64,000 bases of DNA, from assembly GCA_949297575.1 (NCBI GenBank), contig CASFTB010000008.1, forward strand, positions 1 to 64,000, read 5' to 3'. The stretch comes from an uncultured Bacillota bacterium (GTDB lineage: Bacteria > Bacillota > Clostridia > Christensenellales > Borkfalkiaceae). This document shows positions 1-8,799 of the stretch, one piece after another. The notes below the pieces were generated by a model. It made no database searches and was not told the origin of the DNA. It saw only the letters and a list, made by a program, of their open reading frames with translations. The position numbers and the translations under genes were made by a program. Every line of letters begins with the position of its first letter. The first letter of the stretch is position 1.

Positions 1-66
1 AAGGGCTTGCGCCTGCGGCGCAAAGCTCGCTGCGCGAGCACGAACAGGCAAGGCTGCGCCTTGCCG

Positions 67-94
67 GCTCGAATCTTTGTTACGTCCCCGTCGC
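67..94 (+). other. degenerate tRNA 3'-end-like sequence
   Basis: Read on the + strand this stretch resembles the T-arm and acceptor 3' end of the tRNA-Val encoded just to the right on the other strand: TCGAATCTT, then ACGTCCCC, then the same terminator arm. It lacks a CCA and any matching 5' half, so it is not a tRNA. It may be the decayed mirror copy of an inverted duplication centred on the terminator loop near 113. Bases 47-65 just upstream form a separate 8-bp hairpin; otherwise I see nothing in 1-94. Confidence 0.35.
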
Positions 95-131
95 AAAAAG
101 CGGCAGGTACAAAAAGTACCTGCCGCTTTTT
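95..131. terminator. bidirectional intrinsic terminator of tRNA-Val
   Basis: Perfect 16-bp inverted repeat (AAAAAGCGGCAGGTAC at 95-110 and its complement at 116-131) around an AAAAA loop. It has A/T runs on both flanks, so it can stop transcription from either side; it starts 1 base after the tRNA-Val CCA. Confidence 0.85.
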
Positions 132-132
132 G

Positions 133-209
133 TGGTGGGGACGGTAAGACTCGAACTTATGACCTCATGCATGTCAAGCATGCGCTCTAACCAACTGAGC
201 TACGCCCCC
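133..209 (-). tRNA. tRNA-Val (GAC)
   Basis: Complete cloverleaf on the minus strand, 77 nt with encoded CCA. The acceptor GGGGGCG pairs with CGTCCCC (one G-T), the D-arm holds AGCTCAGTTGGTTAGAGC, the anticodon stem CATGC/GCATG closes the loop TTGACAT (anticodon GAC), and the T-loop is TTCGAGT. A promoter lies about 45 bp upstream and a strong terminator follows immediately, so it is probably transcribed alone. Confidence 0.96.
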
Positions 210-252
210 GTTTGTACGGGCGCCGGAGTGCTTCCGCAAATCCAGCTTATTT

Positions 253-282
253 ATCATACCATTTTCGGCGGCGCTTTGTCAA
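253..282 (-). promoter_or_regulatory. promoter for tRNA-Val
   Basis: Minus-strand TTGACA (282-277), 18-bp spacer, TATGAT (258-253), about 44 bp before the tRNA 5' end. Near-consensus sigma-A type promoter. Confidence 0.75.
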
Positions 283-431
283 TCAAAAATACCGCACTTT
301 CCGATTTTTTTGCCGAAAACAGCGGAATGCGCGTCGGAGGCCGCGCGCCCGCCGCCCGAAGACTGCGCCGTGGTATATACGCGGCGCGGGCAGAATACAA
401 TAGCGTGTACATTTTCTTTCAGAGGTCGGAC

Positions 432-3125
432 ATGCGCGCGTATCATGCAATGACGGCGGAAGAGACGCTCGCCGCGCTCGGCAGCGGTGAGTGCGGGATA
501 TCGGAAGGGGAGGCGCAGACGCGCCTGCGGCGCTGCGGCGAAAATGTCCTGCGCGGCAAAAAGAGGGGCGGCGCCCTTATGCTGTTCTTTGCCCAGTTCA
601 AGGACTTCATGACCGTCCTGCTCATCTGTGCCGCGGCGGTCTCGGGCGTCGTCGCCTATGTGACCGGAGACGTGCACGAGCTGGCGGATACGGGCATCCT
701 GCTCTTCATCATCCTCCTGAACAGCATTGTCGGTTTTATCCAGCAATACCGTGCGGACAACGCCGTAGAAAAGCTGAAAAAGCTCTCCGTCTGCCGCGTG
801 AAGGCGGTGCGGGAGGGGAAAGACATCCTCTTGGACAGCACCTCCCTCGTGCCCGGAGACGTGATCTACCTCGAAGAGGGGGACATGGTCCCCGCGGACT
901 GCCGCCTGCTCTCCTGCGAAGAGCTCCGCTGCGACGAATCCGCGCTGACGGGCGAATCGCGCGGGGTCGGAAAGAGCGTACAGCGCTGCCCCGAAAACGC
1001 GCCCGTCGGCGACAGGAGAGATATGCTCTTTTCTTCGACCTTCGTCGTGCGCGGGCAGGGGCGGGCGGTCGTCGTCGCCACGGGGCAGGATACGGAGATG
1101 GGCAAGATCGCCGACCTGCTGGCGGAAACGCATCCCGCAAAGACGCCGCTGGAAAAGGCGCTCGCCATCCTCGGCAGGGCGATCACCGCCTTCGTCGTCG
1201 CCGTCGCCGCCGTCATCTTCGTGTTCGGCATCTTTTTCAAGGACAGTTCGCTGGCGGGCAACTTCATGTCCTCCGTCGCCATCGCCGTGGCCGCCATCCC
1301 CGAGGGGATGCCCGCCATCGTCACCGTCATCATGGCGCTGGGCGTGCAGAAGATGAGCCGCGAGCGCGCCATCGTGCGCAAGCTGCACGCGGTGGAAACG
1401 CTGGGCGGGTGCAGCTGTATCTGTTCGGATAAGACGGGCACCCTCACGGAAAACCGCATGACGGTAGAGGCGGTATGCACCGATTTTTCCGCGCCGCCGC
1501 TGCGTGAGCTGCACGCCTTCGCCCCGCGGACGGGCGCAGAGCGCATGCTGCTCGCCTGCATGCGCGTCTGCAACACCGTGAAAGGAGAGGGCGCCAAGCG
1601 CATCGGGGATGCGACGGAGGTCGCGCTCGTGCACTTTGCGGACGCGTGCGGGTTTGCCTTTCCCTTCAAAAAGCTCGCCTCGCTGCCCTTCACCTCCGAG
1701 CGCAGGATGATGACCGTCTCCGCGCAGGCGGAAGAGGGGCGCTTCGACTTCGTGAAGGGCGCGGCGGACGTGCTGCTCGAAAAGTGCACGCGCATCCGCG
1801 AAGGGGAGACGGTGCGCCCCCTCACGGAGGCGGACAGGGCGGCCGTGCGCGCCTGTACGGAAAAGCTGGCGGGGGAGGCGCTGCGCGTGCTCGGCTTCGC
1901 CTATGGAGAATACGGCGGCACCCCGCGCGAGGAGGGGCTGATCTTCCTCGGCGTGTGCGGCATGATCGATCCGCCCCGCCGCGGCGTGAAAGAGGCCGTC
2001 GCCGCCTGCAAGGGCGCGGGCATCACCCCCGTCATGATCACGGGCGACCACCGCGAGACCGCCTTCGCCATCGCAAAGAGGCTGGGCATCGCCTCCTCGG
2101 GGGAGGAGGTGATGACGGGAGACGCCCTCGATTCTCTGCCCGAAGCGGAGCTCGGCCGCCGCGTGCCGCAGGCGCGCGTATTTGCCCGCGTCAGCCCCAA
2201 ACACAAGAGCATGATCGTCGAAAAGTTCCAAAATGCGGGCAACGTCGTCGCCATGACGGGCGACGGCATCAACGACGCGCCCGGCATCCGCAGGGCGGAT
2301 ATCGGCATCGCCATGGGTATTTCGGGCACGGACGTCACCAAGAGCGCCGCCGATATGGTCATCGCGGACGACAACTTCGCGACCATCGTCACCGCGGTGC
2401 GGGAGGGGCGGCACGTCTTTTCCAACATCAAAAAGACCATCCTCTTCTTCCTCGCCACAAACTTTGCGGAGGTGCTCTCCATCCTCATCGCCACCCTCGT
2501 ATTGTGGCGGCTGGACTTCCTCACCTCGACGCAGCTCCTGTGGATCAACCTCATCACGGACAGCCTGCCCGTGCTCTCTCTGGGCGCGGAGGCGGAGGAC
2601 GCAGACTGCATGCTCCGCCCGCCGCGGCGGGCGAACGACCTGTTTTCGCCCGAGTCGATCGCCTCCGTCGCTGTGTACGGGCTGATCCAGACGGCGCTGT
2701 GCGTGGGGGTGTTCGCCCGGAGCGCGGCGGCCTTCGGCAATGCAGCCGCCGTCACCATGACCTTTTTCGTGCTCTCCTTCCTCGAGCTGTTCCACTCCTT
2801 CAACATCCGTTCCGAGCGGCGCTCCGCCTTCGGGAAGGGCTTTTTCTCCAACAGGATGCTCTTTCTGACAGTCTTTATCGGCATTGCCGTGAACATGCTG
2901 CTGTGCGCCTTCGCCCCCCTGCGGGCGGCGTTCGGCATCGTGCCGCTCTCGGCTGCGCAGTGGGGCATCGTATTCGTTGCCTCCCTCGCTGTCATCCCCG
3001 CGGCGGAACTGTACAAGGCGGTCGTGCGGGCGGCCGTCCGCGCGAAGGGCAGGAAGAAGGGCGCCCGCGGCGCGAAAGGAGGGAAGGGAAAGACCTGTTC
3101 CGGGCGTGCAAATGCCGCGGCGTGA
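432..3125 (+). CDS. P2-type (Ca2+-type) cation-transporting ATPase
   Basis: 897-residue P-type ATPase, an ATP-driven membrane pump most like the SERCA/PMR1 group that exports Ca2+ (possibly Mn2+). In order: N-terminal cation-ATPase domain, two membrane segments (about residues 55-105), actuator loop with TGES at 173-176, membrane segment M4 with PEGMP at 290-294 (SERCA has PEGLP), phosphorylation motif D333-KTGT, nucleotide-binding KGA near K442, the TGDGINDAP hinge at 609-617, and four to six C-terminal membrane segments including NLITDSLP (M6). The tail is strongly basic. I start at the ATG at 432 with AGAGG six bases upstream; the open frame continues upstream but runs through the tRNA. 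Ion specificity is inferred from the M4/M6 motifs. Confidence 0.92.
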   Translation: MRAYHAMTAEETLAALGSGECGISEGEAQTRLRRCGENVLRGKKRGGALMLFFAQFKDFMTVLLICAAAVSGVVAYVTGDVHELADTGILLFIILLNSIVGFIQQYRADNAVEKLKKLSVCRVKAVREGKDILLDSTSLVPGDVIYLEEGDMVPADCRLLSCEELRCDESALTGESRGVGKSVQRCPENAPVGDRRDMLFSSTFVVRGQGRAVVVATGQDTEMGKIADLLAETHPAKTPLEKALAILGRAITAFVVAVAAVIFVFGIFFKDSSLAGNFMSSVAIAVAAIPEGMPAIVTVIMALGVQKMSRERAIVRKLHAVETLGGCSCICSDKTGTLTENRMTVEAVCTDFSAPPLRELHAFAPRTGAERMLLACMRVCNTVKGEGAKRIGDATEVALVHFADACGFAFPFKKLASLPFTSERRMMTVSAQAEEGRFDFVKGAADVLLEKCTRIREGETVRPLTEADRAAVRACTEKLAGEALRVLGFAYGEYGGTPREEGLIFLGVCGMIDPPRRGVKEAVAACKGAGITPVMITGDHRETAFAIAKRLGIASSGEEVMTGDALDSLPEAELGRRVPQARVFARVSPKHKSMIVEKFQNAGNVVAMTGDGINDAPGIRRADIGIAMGISGTDVTKSAADMVIADDNFATIVTAVREGRHVFSNIKKTILFFLATNFAEVLSILIATLVLWRLDFLTSTQLLWINLITDSLPVLSLGAEAEDADCMLRPPRRANDLFSPESIASVAVYGLIQTALCVGVFARSAAAFGNAAAVTMTFFVLSFLELFHSFNIRSERRSAFGKGFFSNRMLFLTVFIGIAVNMLLCAFAPLRAAFGIVPLSAAQWGIVFVASLAVIPAAELYKAVVRAAVRAKGRKKGARGAKGGKGKTCSGRANAAA

Positions 3126-3175
3126 AGCAGCCCCCTGTACGATGCTTATATACCCGAAAAGGAGGACAAAAAGTG

Positions 3176-3202
3176 AGCCCGTCCCGAAGCTCGGGGCGGG
3201 CT
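3176..3202 (+). terminator. GC-rich hairpin after the P-ATPase gene
   Basis: 12-bp stem AGCCCGTCCCGA / TCGGGGCGGGCT (one G-T pair) with a 3-nt loop, 50 bp after the ATPase stop. There is no T-run behind it, so it may be a weak or factor-dependent terminator. A good ribosome site (AGGAGG, 3160-3165) and GTG at 3173 open a 29-codon frame across the hairpin; I do not call it a gene. Confidence 0.4.
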
Positions 3203-3277
3203 TACGCCGCATCGGCCGAGGCTGCCCCGTTGTCCGGTGGGCGGGGAAAGAGTCGGCGTTAAAAGTCGGCTTACCCC

Positions 3278-3306
3278 TTGCAAATGCGGGAAGCGTATGT
3301 TATAAT
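3278..3306 (+). promoter_or_regulatory. promoter of the first LytTR/GHKL operon
   Basis: TTGCAA (3278-3283), 17-bp spacer, perfect TATAAT (3301-3306), 79 bp before the response-regulator start. Confidence 0.8.
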
Positions 3307-3307
3307 A

Positions 3308-3339
3308 AAGAAAACAGGGGGGCTACCCTTTGTTTTCTT
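3308..3339 (+). promoter_or_regulatory. inverted repeat at the transcription start of the first two-component operon
   Basis: AAGAAAACA (3308-3316) and its exact complement (3331-3339), extended inside by GGG/CCC. It begins two bases after the -10 box, so it covers the predicted start point. It could be an operator or a 5' hairpin of the mRNA. Confidence 0.5.
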
Positions 3340-3384
3340 AAAAGAAAGCGGTTTTCGGCATTAAAAGTAAAGAAGGGAAGAAAG

Positions 3385-4107
3385 ATGATCAGAGTTGCAG
3401 TCGTGGAGGACAATATGCGGGATCAGGAAACGATCTCTGCTTTTCTGGATGAATATGCCGCAAAGGCGGGTATCCGGTTCGAGATCACCCGTTTCCACGA
3501 CGGGCTTGACTTTTTGGATAAATTCAGATCTTCCGTGTTTGACCTCATTCTTCTGGATGTACAGATGCCGAATATCGACGGTATGGCCGTCGCCGAGCGG
3601 CTGCGCGCGGTGGATACCTTCGTGCTCATTATTTTTATTACGAACATGGGGAGTTATGCCGTCAGGGGGTATGACGTGGGCGCTTCTGCCTTTATAAAAA
3701 AGCCCGTTCTTTACGCCGAGTTCGAGCAGAAGATCAAGAGAGCTCTGTTTACGATCGAGCAGAGAGACAACAAATATTTCTTTATTCCCAGCGGAGGGAG
3801 CCAGGTTCGCGTCATGGTGCGCGACCTCGTCTACGTCGATGTCATGGGGCACATCAGTACCTTTCACATGGTGGGAGGAAATACGTTCAACGCGCGCATC
3901 CCTCTCGGCGTACTTTCCGAACAACTTGCCGCCTATGATTTTATGGCGATCAGTAAAAATTGCCTGATCAATCCCGCCTATATTCGCCGTATCGACACTC
4001 AGAGTGTGGAATTGAACGGATGTACGCTGGATATCAGCAGGTTAAAAAAGAAGTCATTTTTGCTGCAATTCAGCGATTGGCTCGCGAAGGGCGGGAGGAG
4101 CGTGTAA
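3385..4107 (+). CDS. LytTR-family response regulator (AgrA/VirR-like)
   Basis: 240-residue cytoplasmic transcription regulator. The receiver domain occupies about residues 1-120 with acidic pair E8-D9, phosphoacceptor D58 in LILLDVQMP and the conserved KP pair near residue 111. A LytTR DNA-binding domain follows (about 135-235) with the typical ending motif ISKNCLINPAYI. LytTR regulators bind direct repeats about two helical turns apart. The gene is followed after 5 bp by its probable partner kinase, and then by a GH3 glycosidase gene whose promoter carries a 21-bp phased repeat array, the most likely target. The start has AAGAAGGGAAG upstream. Confidence 0.92.
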   Translation: MIRVAVVEDNMRDQETISAFLDEYAAKAGIRFEITRFHDGLDFLDKFRSSVFDLILLDVQMPNIDGMAVAERLRAVDTFVLIIFITNMGSYAVRGYDVGASAFIKKPVLYAEFEQKIKRALFTIEQRDNKYFFIPSGGSQVRVMVRDLVYVDVMGHISTFHMVGGNTFNARIPLGVLSEQLAAYDFMAISKNCLINPAYIRRIDTQSVELNGCTLDISRLKKKSFLLQFSDWLAKGGRSV

Positions 4108-4112
4108 GCTTT

Positions 4113-5453
4113 ATGGCGTTTCTCTTCTTTTATTTGTTCGGTTCGTGGGTCTTTGTCCTCACGCTGTCGATGGGGGAGTTTATTTTTTCTGTCTCCTACG
4201 CAAGGCGGGAGAAGTTTGTTCTGCGCTATCTGTTGTCGAGGGCGGCGGTGTTGGCACTGAGCAGCCTGCCGACGGCGCTGTATTACGTCGCCGACGTGAC
4301 GACGCAGAATGTCGTCGTCTCCAACCTCGCGGTGATCGTCGCCTATCTGATGATGTTCGCGATGGTCGTGCTCTCCATGATGTTCAGCTACCGCGAGCCT
4401 TTTTTGCGCTGCCTCGTTTCGGGGACGCTCGGCTTTCTGTGTCAGAATATTTTTTACGGCGCCTACTTCATCCTGGATGAGCTGACGGGGCTGAACATTC
4501 TCTTGTATTCCGCCCTTTCTTTTCCGGCGGCCTTTACGCTTGCCTTTTTTCTGCAATTGGTCATTGCCGCCGCTGTCCTGGCGGCGTGCTATTTTCTGTT
4601 TGCAGCGCGCGCCATGCGCTATGCCGTATATCCGATGAGCCCGTTGAGTTCTGTCACCATCGCCGCCGTCGCCCTCCTGTTTGTGCTCGTTTTCAACGCG
4701 CTCGGCAATATTTTCAATACCGACAGCACGATGGTCAACGTCTTTGTGCGGCTGCTGCTCATGACCTGCTGCATCGGCATTCTGACTCTCTATGTGATCC
4801 TCGTCAAAGATCAGTTTGTGGAGCGGGAGTCAGCCATCGTTTCTCAGCTGGATGACGAGGTGCGGCGGCACTATACACAGATGAAGGAGACGATGGAGCT
4901 GATCGATATCAAGTGCCATGACATCAAGCATTACATAGCGGCGGCCGGCGCGGGCAAGGGGATCGCCATGGACGAGCTGAAAGATCTCGTGACCATTTAC
5001 GACACTTCCGTCAAGACGGGCAACGATGTGATCGACACCCTCCTTGCGGAGCGCGCCCTGTATTGTTCCACGCACGGGATACGCCTCACAGTCATTGCAG
5101 ACGCGAGCTGCCTGTCCTTCATCTCCACAGGAGATATGTGCTCGCTGTTCGGCAATATGATCGAAAACGCCGTCGAAGCGGTCAGACAGGTGGAAGAGGA
5201 GGACAGGCGCCTGATAAACGTGAACATCCGCCCTGTGGCGGGGCAGGTGTTTTTCAGTGTGGAAAATACGTTCGTCGGCAAGCCCGTGCTGGAAGGCGGT
5301 CTTCCCAAGACGAGCAAACGGGGAGGCGGCTATCACGGATATGGGATGAAGAGCATCCGCATGATCGCCGAAAAATACGACGGCGTCTTTTCTTTCAGCG
5401 CGGAGGGCGGACTTTTCCGCGTTTCCATCCTCTTTCCGACCTCTGCGAAGTGA
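4113..5453 (+). CDS. membrane sensor histidine kinase, GHKL/AgrC type
   Basis: 446 residues. The N-terminal half (about 1-235) is a bundle of six or seven hydrophobic helices with almost no extracellular domain, as in peptide-sensing AgrC-like kinases. A cytoplasmic helix carries the phosphoacceptor H269 in KCHDIKHY, followed by a GHKL ATPase domain with N-box residues N348 and N352 (GNMIENAVEA) and a glycine-rich GYGMKSI box. It lies 5 bp after the LytTR regulator; the ribosome site GGGAGGAG is inside the preceding gene's end. No agrB or agrD-like peptide gene is visible nearby, so the ligand is unknown. I start at ATG 4113 because it gives a clean transmembrane N terminus. Confidence 0.9.
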   Translation: MAFLFFYLFGSWVFVLTLSMGEFIFSVSYARREKFVLRYLLSRAAVLALSSLPTALYYVADVTTQNVVVSNLAVIVAYLMMFAMVVLSMMFSYREPFLRCLVSGTLGFLCQNIFYGAYFILDELTGLNILLYSALSFPAAFTLAFFLQLVIAAAVLAACYFLFAARAMRYAVYPMSPLSSVTIAAVALLFVLVFNALGNIFNTDSTMVNVFVRLLLMTCCIGILTLYVILVKDQFVERESAIVSQLDDEVRRHYTQMKETMELIDIKCHDIKHYIAAAGAGKGIAMDELKDLVTIYDTSVKTGNDVIDTLLAERALYCSTHGIRLTVIADASCLSFISTGDMCSLFGNMIENAVEAVRQVEEEDRRLINVNIRPVAGQVFFSVENTFVGKPVLEGGLPKTSKRGGGYHGYGMKSIRMIAEKYDGVFSFSAEGGLFRVSILFPTSAK

Positions 5454-5489
5454 CCGCCGCCCTTGCGGGAAGGGACGGTCTGCGACGGA

Positions 5490-5562
5490 CAGGACAAAAA
5501 AACGACCATTCAGGACATCTGTGTTTACACGATGTCCTTTTTTTATTATACTCTGTCCTGTC
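5490..5562 (+). promoter_or_regulatory. 21-bp phased AGGACA/TGTCCT operator array
   Basis: Four identical hexamers lie at 5491, 5512, 5533 and 5554, exactly 21 bp apart. The first two read AGGACA on the + strand, the last two read TGTCCT (same motif, opposite strand). Sites 1 and 2 lie upstream of the -35 box, site 3 in the spacer, site 4 just after the -10 box. The outer pair extends to GACAGGACA/TGTCCTGTC and the inner pair to AGGACAT/ATGTCCT. Two direct repeats 21 bp apart is the known LytTR binding geometry, and CAGGACA partly matches the AgrA-type half site. The inner pair followed by a T7 run could also act as an intrinsic terminator of the two-component operon. Confidence 0.7.
5524..5552 (+). 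promoter_or_regulatory. promoter of the first GH3 gene
   Basis: TTTACA (5524-5529), 17-bp spacer, TATACT (5547-5552), placed at the centre of the phased operator array and 62 bp before the start codon. Confidence 0.65.
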
Positions 5563-5568
5563 GAACGG

Positions 5569-5583
5569 GACCGCGGCGCGGTC
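5569..5583 (+). other. 5' leader hairpin before the GH3 ribosome site
   Basis: GACCGC-GGC-GCGGTC, a tight 6-bp GC hairpin 20 bases upstream of the GGAGG site. It may stabilise or tune the leader; no riboswitch family is recognised. Confidence 0.4.
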
Positions 5584-5613
5584 TGTCCGCAAAAAAATTA
5601 TTTGGAGGTCATG

Positions 5614-8600
5614 ATGAAGGAAAAGCTTAGAATGCGCAACGGCATCGTGCTCGCCATTTGGATCCCCATCCTGGCAGTGCTGCTTGCCGTACTGATCGCG
5701 CTGAATGTGTTGGCCGGTATTTTCGGCGGCGTGCTGGATACTTCGCTCGGGCGGGGAGAGCGGCACACGATCAAGCCGGAAAACACCGAAACGTGGGACA
5801 CGGAGTATTATGAGGAGCGGTACGACACTCTGGAAGAGGCTGTCGCCGCGTCTCAGAAGGTGATGAAACAGGTAGACGACGAGGGCACTGTGCTGCTGAA
5901 AAACAACGGCGTCCTTCCCCTCAAGAGCAAGACCGTGACGCCTTTCGGCAGAGGGTATGCTCATCCCATCTACAACGGCATGCAGGAGGGAGGTTCTATC
6001 CTGTATACCCCGCCCGAAAAGGGCATCAGCCCCGAGCAGGCGCTCGAAGAGGGTGGCTTTACCATCATCAGCGCCGCTGCCGACAAACAGCCGGAGGATA
6101 TGGGGCTGACGACGGACGGCGGATTCGGCGGCTACATCCAGGACGACGACGGCTCTTGGATTCAGGTGTTCAAGTATGAAAATTACCCCGATGCGCCGCA
6201 GCGTGCCGAGGGGACCAGCCGCCACAATACCATGTCTTTCGGCGGAGACAATCAGATCCCCGAATTGAAGGTGGACGTCTATAATGACATCCCTTCTTCA
6301 GAACTGGAAAAGATGAAGGATTCCGTCGGGCTGGTGTTCGTCAGCCGCAGCGGCAGCGAGAGCCTGGACAAAAAGGCGGATGCCTATGACGACGGCACTC
6401 CGCACTTCCTTGCCCTCTCCAAAAACGAGAAGGACATGATCGCCTATGCAAAGAAAAACTGCGACAGCGTCATCCTCATCGTCAACTCCTCCAACCCCAT
6501 GGAGCTCATGCCCGTGATGCAGGGCGAGCTGGAGGTTGACGCCATCATCTGGGCGGGTCATCCCGGCGATCAGGGCTTCCGCTCTGTCGCGGATATCCTT
6601 GCGGGAAAGGTCAACCCCTCGGGCAGGCTGGTCGATCTCTTTGCGACCGACTTCACCAAGACCCCTTCCTATAACAACTGGGGCAAGTTCCGTTATACCA
6701 ATGCGGACAAATCTCCTTTCGTAGAATACCGCGAGGGCATGTACAACGGTTACCGCTACTATGAGACCGCGCACGACATCGGTGCAGAAGGGTTCGTGTA
6801 CGGCGAGCTGGACGACATGGGCGGCGTGAAGACGCCCGGAGAAGTGGCGTATCCCTTCGGCTACGGTCTTTCTTATACCACCTTCGAGCAGAAAATTTCC
6901 TCTTTCACTGCAGGGGATACGTTCACGGTGAAAGTGGATGTTACCAACACGGGCGATGTGGCGGGCAAAGAGGTCGTACAGCTATATTATAACCCTCCGT
7001 ACACGGATGTTGACAAGCAGATGAAGATCGAAAAGCCGACCGCGACCCTTATCGCCTTCGGCAAGACGGAGATCATCCAGCCGAAGGATACCAAAAGCGT
7101 CACGCTCTCCTTCGACAAGGACGAGCTCGCCTCCTATTGCTACACCCGCACCAACGGCGACGGTACGACGGGCTGCTACTTCCTTGAAGAGGGAGAATAT
7201 AGCTTCACGCTGCGTGCCAACAGCCATGACGTGATCGAGGAGAGGACATGGGAAAACGCCAATGACATCTGGTACGATAACGATAACCCCCGCCCCTCCG
7301 AGATCGAGATGCAAGCGGCGATGGCAGACGACGGCACCCTTCTCCCTTATCCCGAAAGGACGGCCGAGGATCCGGACGCGACCTTTATCGCCGCGACCAA
7401 CCTCTTCCCGTACATGAGCGAATATATGCAGGAAGAGAGCGAGATGCTGACCCGTGCAGACTGGAACGCCACCCTTCCGTCCACCCGCACACCCGATAAA
7501 GAGGTGAGCGAAAAGTTCTCGGCCATGTTCAATCTCGAGGATACCTTCGATTACAAGACGGATAAAAATCTCGGCAACGTCGAAGGGAGCGCCGTCTATC
7601 GTGATTCCATTGTCGAAAAGGCAGAGAAGACGCTCACCGTCCTTGACATGCGCGGCAAAGACTATTTTGACAAAGATTGGGACGTTCTCCTCGACCAGCT
7701 CGATTATGACGCCGATGCAGACGATATCCGCCAGATCCTCGTCGCGGAGTCCTACTTCACCAACGGCGTCGATTCCATCGGCCTGCCACCCAGCCGCCAC
7801 TGCGAGGGCGCCAACGGCGTCCGCCTCAACAACGGCAACGGCCTCGCTTCCGATGACCGCGATACCTCCGCGTGGTGCATGGCGCCCATGCTGGCATCCA
7901 CCTGGAACACCGAGCTCATCCGCCGGGCGGGCGAGGCGATGGGGCAGGAAGGCCTGCTCAGCGGTAGGCAGGGGCGCATGGCGCCGGCCTTCAACCTGCA
8001 CCGTTCTCCCTTCCAGGGCCGCGTGTTCGAGTATTACAGCGAAGACCCGCTGCTCTCCGGCAAGATGGCGGTCGCCATGGTCAACGGCACCTCTTCGATG
8101 GGCATGTTCGATTACATCAAGCACTTCGGCCTCAACGACCAGGAGACCTACCGCGACAAGCGCCTGAAGACGTGGGCGAACGAGCAGGTCATCCGCGAGC
8201 TGTATAACAGGCCCTTCGAGATCGCCATCCGCGAGGCGCGCAAGACCATCAAATACACGGCAGATCAAGAAGGCACGGTAAAGACCAAGGTGATGCGCGG
8301 CGTATCGGCAATGATGGGTGCACAGAACTGCTTCGGGCCCGTCACCGCCTTCGCCAACTACGACCTGATGACCAAGCTCGTGCGCGAAGAGTGGAACTTC
8401 AACGGCGTGATCATCACCGATATGTTCAGTGCAGGCAGCGATTCTTTCACAGAGCTCACCATCCGCGCGGGCACCGATACATGGCTGGTGTGGCAGGATA
8501 CGAACCCCGCTGTCCATACGGATACGGCGACGGGCAAGTCTCTCGCGCGCACCGCGCTGCACAGGCTCGCCTATACGGTCGCAAACTCTGCGGTCTTGCA

Positions 8601-8781
8601 GGACAGCCCTCCGGGAACGATCATCTACTATGACATGTCCCCCTGGCGCGTGGGCCTGCTGACAGGCACCATCGTCGGCGGCGTCGTGATCGGAGTGCTG
8701 GCCGTCCTGCTTGTACTGCGTACCGTACACAGCATCCGCCACCCCGAGCAGTACCGCACGAAAAAGAAAAAAGAGGCCTGA
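5614..8781 (+). CDS. membrane-anchored GH3 family beta-glycosidase, permuted domain order
   Basis: 1055-residue glycosidase predicted to sit outside the cell, held by a membrane helix at each end (about residues 10-32 and 1015-1038, followed by a basic tail). The GH3 domains are in reversed order: the alpha/beta sandwich comes first (GTVLLKNNGVLPL near residue 90), then a fibronectin-III-like domain starting after the PFGYGLSYTTF signature, and the TIM barrel last. The barrel carries the nucleophile D936 in GVIITDMFSAG. This swapped order is known from Butyrivibrio and Ruminococcus beta-glucosidases. The exact sugar cannot be read from sequence. It follows a LytTR/GHKL pair by 160 bp, across the phased operator array. 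ATG 5614 is chosen over 5611 for ribosome-site spacing. Confidence 0.88.
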   Translation: MKEKLRMRNGIVLAIWIPILAVLLAVLIALNVLAGIFGGVLDTSLGRGERHTIKPENTETWDTEYYEERYDTLEEAVAASQKVMKQVDDEGTVLLKNNGVLPLKSKTVTPFGRGYAHPIYNGMQEGGSILYTPPEKGISPEQALEEGGFTIISAAADKQPEDMGLTTDGGFGGYIQDDDGSWIQVFKYENYPDAPQRAEGTSRHNTMSFGGDNQIPELKVDVYNDIPSSELEKMKDSVGLVFVSRSGSESLDKKADAYDDGTPHFLALSKNEKDMIAYAKKNCDSVILIVNSSNPMELMPVMQGELEVDAIIWAGHPGDQGFRSVADILAGKVNPSGRLVDLFATDFTKTPSYNNWGKFRYTNADKSPFVEYREGMYNGYRYYETAHDIGAEGFVYGELDDMGGVKTPGEVAYPFGYGLSYTTFEQKISSFTAGDTFTVKVDVTNTGDVAGKEVVQLYYNPPYTDVDKQMKIEKPTATLIAFGKTEIIQPKDTKSVTLSFDKDELASYCYTRTNGDGTTGCYFLEEGEYSFTLRANSHDVIEERTWENANDIWYDNDNPRPSEIEMQAAMADDGTLLPYPERTAEDPDATFIAATNLFPYMSEYMQEESEMLTRADWNATLPSTRTPDKEVSEKFSAMFNLEDTFDYKTDKNLGNVEGSAVYRDSIVEKAEKTLTVLDMRGKDYFDKDWDVLLDQLDYDADADDIRQILVAESYFTNGVDSIGLPPSRHCEGANGVRLNNGNGLASDDRDTSAWCMAPMLASTWNTELIRRAGEAMGQEGLLSGRQGRMAPAFNLHRSPFQGRVFEYYSEDPLLSGKMAVAMVNGTSSMGMFDYIKHFGLNDQETYRDKRLKTWANEQVIRELYNRPFEIAIREARKTIKYTADQEGTVKTKVMRGVSAMMGAQNCFGPVTAFANYDLMTKLVREEWNFNGVIITDMFSAGSDSFTELTIRAGTDTWLVWQDTNPAVHTDTATGKSLARTALHRLAYTVANSAVLQDSPPGTIIYYDMSPWRVGLLTGTIVGGVVIGVLAVLLVLRTVHSIRHPEQYRTKKKKEA

Positions 8782-8799
8782 TCGCCTCTCAATAAAAGA

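Noticed and set aside
3173-3262. 29-codon frame with GTG start and AGGAGG ribosome site
   Set aside because: It spans a GC-rich terminator-like hairpin and has no recognisable sequence; noted in the hairpin entry but not called.
3385-5453. A full agr quorum-sensing locus
   Set aside because: Regulator and kinase resemble AgrA/AgrC, but no AgrB protease or AgrD peptide frame was seen nearby on either strand.
5512-5544. Simple intrinsic terminator of the first two-component operon
   Set aside because: The hairpin plus T7 fits, but its arms are two members of a 21-bp phased four-site array around a promoter, so I list it as regulatory and mention the terminator option.
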